Assembly: GCA_965644295.1 (NCBI GenBank)
Contig: CBFFRP010000146.1
Span: 248,001-312,000 of the forward strand
Length of the DNA: 64,000 bases
Reading direction: 5' to 3'
Origin: Paraphysomonas bandaiensis
Taxonomy: Eukaryota > Chrysophyceae
The first letter of the stretch is position 1; each line of letters starts with the position of its first letter. The notes beneath the pieces were generated by a model. It did not search any database and was not told where the DNA came from. It saw nothing but the letters and a program-made list of their open reading frames with translations. Of the stretch, positions 58,109 to 64,000 are shown in pieces. Made by a program: the position numbers and the translations under genes.

Positions 58109-59453
58109 ATGGTTTTACATGAATTGATATCAAAGATTGTCAGAAATCGTTTGATTAACTCCAAAGTTCAGTGTAATATAACGATATGCGGTGGTGGTAA
58201 TGCGGCTCATCTATTAGCAGCATATGTCGGAGCACTCAAGAATACTAAAACCGCTATACTCAATACTGTACCATATGAATATGAGTACTTGACTAATGTG
58301 ATGAAGAAAACTGATCATCGTATAGTTGCTGAGCATAGAGATGGGTTTCCGTCTGTTGCTGGCATGGTCGACACTGTATCGAACAAACCGCACGATGTTA
58401 TTCCATTCTCTGATGTTATCGTAATTGCTGTTCCAGCACATGTTCATGAACATTACTTCAAGCTCATAGCACCTCATGTGTCACCTAACACTGTGCTTGG
58501 TGTTATGGTGGCTGAAGGAGGCCTCGACTGGTATATGGAATAATACTTTACATTATATGTTCTGATTATACGTTATCAACAGGATGGCCCGCGATGTATT
58601 TGGCTCCCTGCTAGATACACATATCACTCTGTTTGGCATGGAAACGCTTCCTTGGGCATGTCGAATCAAGGAATACGGGCACACAGTAAAAGTACTTGCT
58701 ACGAAGCGTGAAGTTGATGTCGCCGCTTATCCGTCTGATCGCACGGCGCCAGTTTGCGACCTTCTAGGTCAGCTGCTTCACCCTTGGAATGAGGGAGGAT
58801 GTCGTATGCAGCCTGTATTTCACTCCGCCTCTAACATGCTCTCATTGACCCTTATGAACATAAACAGTGTTTGGCACCCATGTATATTATATGGTCGCTT
58901 TCACGGATGGGATGGTCAGTGTGTTTTTCCAGAACACTTGCTGTTTTATGAAGGTGTCGATGATTTCACTGCATCTGTTCTTGATGCTGTCAGCAACGAG
59001 GTTCTCCGCATCTGTGACAAAATACGAAAAGAGTATCCTGGAGTTAGTGTAGAAGGAGTAATGCATGTTGAGCAGTGGATTCGTAGAGCGTATTCAGGAC
59101 AAATCAGTGACGTTTCTTCTTTGAGAAGCTGCATCAACACAAACAGTGGATACAAGGGTATCCTTCATCCTATGCGAAGTATGGAAGGCCTTCATGGATT
59201 TATTCCTGATACAGAATACAGGTACTGGGTTGAAGATCTACCGTGTGGTCTCATTGCAACACGAGGACTAGCTGGAATGCTAGGGGTTGATACACCTATG
59301 ATGGATTCCGTCATACGTTGGATGCAAACACTTGCCGGTAAAGAATACCTGTTGCCCACAGGTGAGTTATCTGGAAAAGATATCGGGGAGACAAGAGCAC
59401 CAGAGCGGTTCGGATTAGATATAAATTCCGTCATGGACTTCTATCAGAAGTAG
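58109..59453 (+). CDS. Opine (octopine-type) dehydrogenase
   Basis: Exons 58109-58530 and 58583-59453 join in frame to 430 residues. The N-terminal Rossmann fold has the dinucleotide motif ITICGGGNAAHLLAAYVG. The C-terminal domain has the octopine-dehydrogenase signature NINSVWHPCILYGRFHGWDG, then FYEGV and a helical bundle, ending AGKEYLLPTGELSGKDIGET. These enzymes reductively condense an amino acid with pyruvate (octopine, alanopine, tauropine and others) to recycle NADH during oxygen limitation. Which amino acid is used cannot be read from the sequence. The start ATG precedes about 20 residues before the Rossmann motif. No targeting signal is clear, so it is probably cytosolic. Confidence 0.88.
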
Positions 59454-59943
59454 TTAATTTAAAGAATTAGGATGTGATAATACTGTTGTATTGGAAACTT
59501 GTAACTGTAAATATAATATCAACGAAGTTAAAAATTGATTCTCCTTCAATGCTATCGAAAAAGCTGCTGATATTGTTGACCAGGAACTTAACTACACATG
59601 TTCTTACCGTTCAGTTATTCTATTGTAGCCATCTAATCTTGTGATATATATCATTCTGTGCTGTTTGTTGGCCAACCTCCAAGCCATAACAGTATAAATG
59701 TATAGTTTTAAGGTACGAAGAATTAATAGCATTTGAAAAAAATGATAAAATAACATCCACTCCGGACACATCATCAATTAGTCAACCTTCCATCGTATGA
59801 ACTCTATCTAGGAATAAGTTTAGTAGTGATGTAACTGCACTACTACATGCTAAATTATTATTCAACTGTATATTCGCGCATATTCTATGCACCATTACAG
59901 TGACCTCAGTTGTATAGATATCTGATATCACATCACAGAAAAC
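59454..59943. other. Convergent gap, no gene
   Basis: 490 bases, AT-rich, between the 3' ends of opine dehydrogenase and the methyltransferase. Nothing recognised. Confidence 0.4.
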
Positions 59944-61071
59944 TCACACAAAATCCGTAGGGAGCATATAAAGAACAATATTGTTCGGCCACATCAATGT
60001 GTCGATAACTTTCCTTTTAATCCTAGAATCCTTCTGATGTAAATATTCAATTAATTCTACAAACGATCGAACTTGGGTTCCAGTAGCTGTCCGTCGATTA
60101 GGAAACTTGGAGGGAAATACGCAGCACGGAACCACAGCAAAAGGTATTGACTGTGTCAACGCAGAGTCTATTATGTCCTCCGTAGCTTCATCTGGGTGTA
60201 AACCTAATAGTAAGGTAGGTGGTGTCGTCCCACTGCGAGGCTGCCCTTGTGGAATAATATATCTACTATCAAATAGCCCCTGGAAATGTCGGATGTTTAA
60301 GCGATCTAACCCTCTCAGCGCCGCCATGCACACAGAAATGAGGGTGTCATCGAGAATTCCATATTCCTTTGCAGCGGTAGATTCACATAGCTTCTTCGCT
60401 TCCTCCTGAAGTGAGCAGAAATCTAACCATAGTACTCTAATATCCCCAACTAATTCCTTTAGACGCATTGCATCCGCATGAATAAACCGTTTCCCACTCT
60501 CAGGAAATTGATATACAAAATTATGATCGACTCTATTAAAGTCTTCGGGGAAAACACATTCGCCATGGGATATATTGTGTCGCACAAAGTGCTTTGTTTT
60601 AGATGGAGATAAGCACACCATAGCCGGGTCTATAATTCTGCATTCTAGATTTCCTGTTCTTTCCACACGTTTACTGCACCGAGAAGATATATAGTACGAC
60701 ACTTCCCCTTTACCACCAGCAATATCCAATACTAACTCACACTGATATGTTAAGTATTCTTCAAATGTTTGCAGTACCCACTCAGCAAAATCACGACCAC
60801 GAGATTTTACCCCTTTCCGTCTGAGTCTCTTATTATACAGCTTACGCGCACGAGAGCTCCTGTTCTTTTCATCTGAACTGTGAGTTAATAACTCTCTCTC
60901 CTCCTTCTCTTTCCATCTCCATGAGTCATCATCACCACATACCACTCCATGTCCGTTAAGAAGATACAAGATCTTATCTGCTTCTGTATATAACTTTTGT
61001 TGTCGATACAATAATCTCTGGCAAACATATGCATCAATGTCTGAGTCGGTCAAATGTATGGCACCTGACAT
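59944..61071 (-). CDS. SAM-dependent methyltransferase-like protein with N-terminal CysRS-like motif
   Basis: Single exon, 375 residues. Residues about 8-52 (ICQ-type pattern AYVCQRLLYRQQKLYTEADKI ... GVVCGDDDSWRW, shown in part) resemble the helical C-terminal segment of cysteinyl-tRNA synthetase (R..R....Y..AD.I...L...GV...D....W). A Lys/Arg-rich linker follows. The methyltransferase motif I is LVLDIAGGKGEVSYYI, and there is a later LLLGLHPDEATE ... IPFAVVPCCVFP block, like the GLHxCGDL and PCC elements of METTL25/TRMT13-type enzymes. It probably modifies RNA or a protein, but the substrate is not evident. Head-to-head with the SHTW-USP gene across a (TACA)n array. Confidence 0.65.
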   Translation of the reverse strand: MSGAIHLTDSDIDAYVCQRLLYRQQKLYTEADKILYLLNGHGVVCGDDDSWRWKEKEERELLTHSSDEKNRSSRARKLYNKRLRRKGVKSRGRDFAEWVLQTFEEYLTYQCELVLDIAGGKGEVSYYISSRCSKRVERTGNLECRIIDPAMVCLSPSKTKHFVRHNISHGECVFPEDFNRVDHNFVYQFPESGKRFIHADAMRLKELVGDIRVLWLDFCSLQEEAKKLCESTAAKEYGILDDTLISVCMAALRGLDRLNIRHFQGLFDSRYIIPQGQPRSGTTPPTLLLGLHPDEATEDIIDSALTQSIPFAVVPCCVFPSKFPNRRTATGTQVRSFVELIEYLHQKDSRIKRKVIDTLMWPNNIVLYMLPTDFV

Positions 61072-61562
61072 GCTGTTTAGTCTTTTGTCTCACTATAATT
61101 AGTGGACTCAGTGGACAACTCAATTGGACCAGGGCGGACATCTACATACATACATACATACATACATACATACATACATACATACATACATACATACATA
61201 CATACATACATACATACATACATACATACATACATACATACATACATACATACATACATACATACATACATACATACATACATACATACATACATACATA
61301 CATACATACATACATACATACATACATACATACATACATACATACATACATACATACATACATACATACATACATACATACATACATACATACATACATA
61401 CATACATACATACATACATACATACATACATACATACATACAGCAGCATATCATTGTGGACTGAGGTGTGTGTATCTGGATATCTGCTCTGTTGTGATAA
61501 TTTCGTTGTGTTATGTTCTATATTCTTATAGTGTGAGAGTTTGTCGTGCCATATATCGATAT
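61072..61562. promoter_or_regulatory. Divergent promoter gap filled by a (TACA)n array
   Basis: 491 bases; about 60% is the microsatellite at 61143-61441. A plus-strand frame from 61029 reads through it, but the gene start is better placed at 61563 (MGSGVS). Confidence 0.5.
61143..61441. repeat. (TACA)n microsatellite
   Basis: About 299 bases, some 75 near-perfect units. It begins 71 bases upstream of the methyltransferase start and ends 121 bases upstream of the plus-strand gene start. Frames through it are artefacts. Confidence 0.98.
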
Positions 61563-63842
61563 ATGGGTAGTGGGGTTTCCAATACAAGGGGTTGCTTGTC
61601 AGTTGAGGGTTCCGAGAGAGTAATCCACTCGTGGAGTGATCTTACAGCTCTTGAAATCAGTAATACAGCAAACAACGAGCTCCCTCTTCATCTGAGGGGA
61701 GTTAGCGGACATGTACTATTATATCTTATCAATATGCCTGATTTTGATGCTAACTGGACAACTGGTGATTTCTGTCGGTCACACATCCTTCCACTGACAG
61801 CACCTCACAAGAGCTCATTCGTTCGATTAGCAGGATCACTTCGACTTAACAGTTACCCTGTAGTTGGAACACCCACTAGATTCCTCAGTCATACATGGGG
61901 ATACCCTCTACGTCGTACCATATGTGCAGCGCTGAGTAGTCCAGAAGGAGGGCCTGATGAGTTTTACTGGTTCGATATATTCTGCCTCAATCAACATTCC
62001 AACGAAGTTGGTCATCCAGATTTCAATTTGTTTTTACGCAACGCTATGAAACAGACAGGACACACTTTATTTGTATGTTATCCCTGGTATAAGCCTATCA
62101 GTATAACACGGGCATGGTGAGCATGTGTAATTCTCAACTTCATTTTATTTAACACTGTGTTTCGCAGGTGCCTGTACGAGGTGATGGAGTCTCTGAAGAC
62201 GGAGAATGAAATGACATTCACCCCTATTTTGGATCCTATTGAGCAAGATATGTTTGCGAATGCGCTTTTAGACGACACAGCTGCCTTGCTTGAAGTATTC
62301 ATCAATGTAGACGTTAGAAAAGCGAGTGCATTTTTGAAAACAGATCTGGATATGATAATGGATTGGATCAACAACAGTGTGGGCACAGATAGCATGAATA
62401 GTATTCTTCATAAAGGATTGTGTTCATGGATTAGACAAGCAGGAAGACTAGAAGTAGGGCGCAGGGAGAGTGAGGCAAGACAAAAGTTAATATCATGTTA
62501 TGTCCGGAAAGCAGCACGAGATGTTATTGCATCCACTTCACTACCTGCTACATCAGGTAGAATATTCCTTTAAACGATGACACAAAATAATATATTCTTA
62601 CGACCATATTATACAGAGGAATGTGGAGTGCCTGAAACTGTACGTAGCAATGACACTCTGCTATCGGATCTTGAATGTGAGATTTCCCGCCTTTCACGAC
62701 GAAGAGCAGTTCTTGAAGAAGATTTAAATAGATTTGAGAAAGTGAGACCACTAGAACTCGTAAATATTCTTGATGTGTCTACTATCAATGTCAGTGAAGA
62801 GAATGGGGAAGATATCCCCACACATCAAATTCCTGTTCTCCTAGGAACAACAGGACATCATCATCTCTCTCGAGGTGGGGGTGTATGTGGAGGCGTACTA
62901 CCTGCTTTTCTGCAATTGCTAGTTTCTAGACAAGACTTCAGGCGGGATGTGAAACTCGGAATGGACGCTGCAGTAAAATCAGAAACGTCAAAAACTCTCT
63001 TTCATAGCGAGTTGAGAAATGTTTGTGATTTATGGGAGAAGGCCCGTGATGGTATTATTAGTTTAGATCTTCTCATAGACAAACTTCCAAATAAATCCAG
63101 AGAAATGTCTTTAGAGCCATCCGATTTTTCAGAATATGTTTCTATAGTTATCAACGAAAACGATCCACTGAAGAGTTTTTGGCCAGAACTACGTACATAC
63201 AATCGCCTATGGCACGATGATGAGGAGGGCATTCGTCACAATATTAGAGTAAGCTCGGAGTGCGGGCTGTACTTATATGTTAGACCATTAGAGGAGAGTC
63301 GAAGCCTAAGAGACTGTATTTCAGAAACTCTAAAGATTGAGGAAATTGAGGGTTATCGTTGGCACCGGGATCCCAACTCGTCGGACTATGAGACAGTCAC
63401 AGTTCAGCGCGGTAGATATTGGACGAGAAGTTCAGCTTCACATGGCAGACTCACAGTGGTCATAGAGCGGTTTGATCTGGACTACAATACATTCATGAGG
63501 AAGTTTGTACCCACTGCTTGCCTTATTCCGAATGAGCTCTCTATGAGTAGCTTGGAGTACAAGGATCCTAATCGTAGTGATGAGAGTGGTGATTGTGACG
63601 AGAGTGATGATACATTATACCGTCCTAAAGGAATCCTAGCCTTCCGACGCGATGGTATAGTAAATGAATGCGACAGCACAATGACTGACGGTGTGTATGA
63701 GACATATATCGAAGTTAACGACCGATGGTGGTTGTGTTCGGAATATAGAAAGACTGTTCAGATGGTATCCTGGGAGATGGTTCAGCAGAACACATTGAGA
63801 ACAGCATATATGGTGCTATTTGAGTCGATATCAAGTAAATAG
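61563..63842 (+). CDS. Protein with SHTW/NQH domain fused to a USP-like (probably inactive) deubiquitinase domain
   Basis: Exons 61563-62116, 62168-62556 and 62617-63842 join in frame to 722 residues. Without the second splice there would be two adjacent frames separated by 3 bases; the GTAGAA donor and ATACAG acceptor restore one frame. The N-terminus MGSGVS fits myristoylation. The first domain has RFLSHTWGYPLRR, FYWFDIFCLNQHSN and ITRAWCLYEV (the WC codon made across intron 1), a pattern I recall from many protist proteins with HET/TIR-like folds. The C-terminal ~370 residues resemble a ubiquitin-specific protease, ending YETYIEVNDRWWLC ... LRTAYMVLFE, but the catalytic Cys region reads LLGTTGHHHLSRGGG and the His of GHYxxY is Val (GVYETY). 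So a pseudo-deubiquitinase is likely (inference). Confidence 0.65.
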
Positions 63843-64000
63843 TGGTGAGTCAAGTTTGGTTGCATATATGACTTAAGTATGAATATTTGTGTTTTAATTT
63901 ATGATTCTCTTATTAGTAATATGTAATATTCTTAAAGTATCACATTTTCCTATATTGTGGGCTAATAATAGTACCACAACGTTTCACACACACAAGACGT
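63843..64000. other. 3' flank at the window edge
   Basis: 158 AT-rich bases after the last stop; nothing recognised. Confidence 0.4.

Noticed and set aside
61563-63842. Two adjacent genes (stop at 62573, next ATG at 62577)
   Set aside because: Good splice sites at 62557 and 62616 join the frames without loss, and the extra codons in between look non-coding.
1-64000. tRNA, rRNA, CRISPR and operon-type signals
   Set aside because: No cloverleaf with a GGTTCGAATCC-type arm outside coding DNA, no spaced direct repeats, and the gene structure is eukaryotic.

Overview
This is a gene-dense stretch of nuclear DNA from a single-celled eukaryote. I count 24 genes (one running off the left edge, one probably damaged) plus one doubtful gene remnant in 64 kb. 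Most introns are short (about 40-60 bases, GT...AG), intergenic DNA is AT-rich, and TAA, TAG and TGA all end genes, so the code looks standard. A Sfi1-like centrin-binding protein and a p25-alpha protein point to an organism with centrioles or flagella. A hybrid histidine kinase, an opine dehydrogenase, a GH3 glycosidase and a Notum/pectin-acetylesterase relative point to a free-living protist. I cannot place it in a phylum; a stramenopile-like or other heterotrophic flagellate is a guess.

Layout, left to right: Sfi1-like (-), J-domain protein (+), a convergent gap full of repeats, a histidine kinase that appears to lack its ATP lid (-), a membrane-anchored esterase (-), a myristoylated-type protein kinase (+), a 19-exon HMG-box protein (-), an acyl-CoA-binding ankyrin protein (+), a membrane-anchored GH3 glycosidase (-), eIF2-alpha (+), an Arb2-AGC kinase fusion (-), an acidic protein (+), a thioredoxin-like gene with two in-frame TGA codons (-), a coiled-coil protein (+), a JmjC NO66/MINA53-type oxygenase (-), a three-enzyme fusion M24/threonine aldolase/ALDH (-), a tandem p25-alpha protein (+), a conserved unknown (-), FHIT (+), Notum-like (-), sulfite oxidase (+), a four-TM protein (-), opine dehydrogenase (+), a methyltransferase (-), and a SHTW/NQH-domain plus USP-like protein (+).

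The strands alternate almost perfectly: 21 of 23 neighbouring pairs switch strand. Nearly every gene therefore shares a short divergent promoter gap on its 5' side and a convergent gap on its 3' side. The two gap types carry different repeats. Divergent gaps hold three long (TACA)n arrays, other tandem repeats, a roughly 140-bp dispersed repeat and a TACTGCTGTA motif. Convergent gaps hold a foldback transposon-like element, a roughly 480-bp dispersed repeat and a CCTATAGG-rich repeat.

The two observations I would follow first are the two-TGA thioredoxin-like gene at 33690-34175 (a candidate selenoprotein with a U-x-x-C motif, absent from ordinary ORF calls) and the single-protein pathway at 41370-45249. 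Exon coordinates come from reading splice sites by eye and checking that the reading frame is kept; no transcript or database evidence was available.
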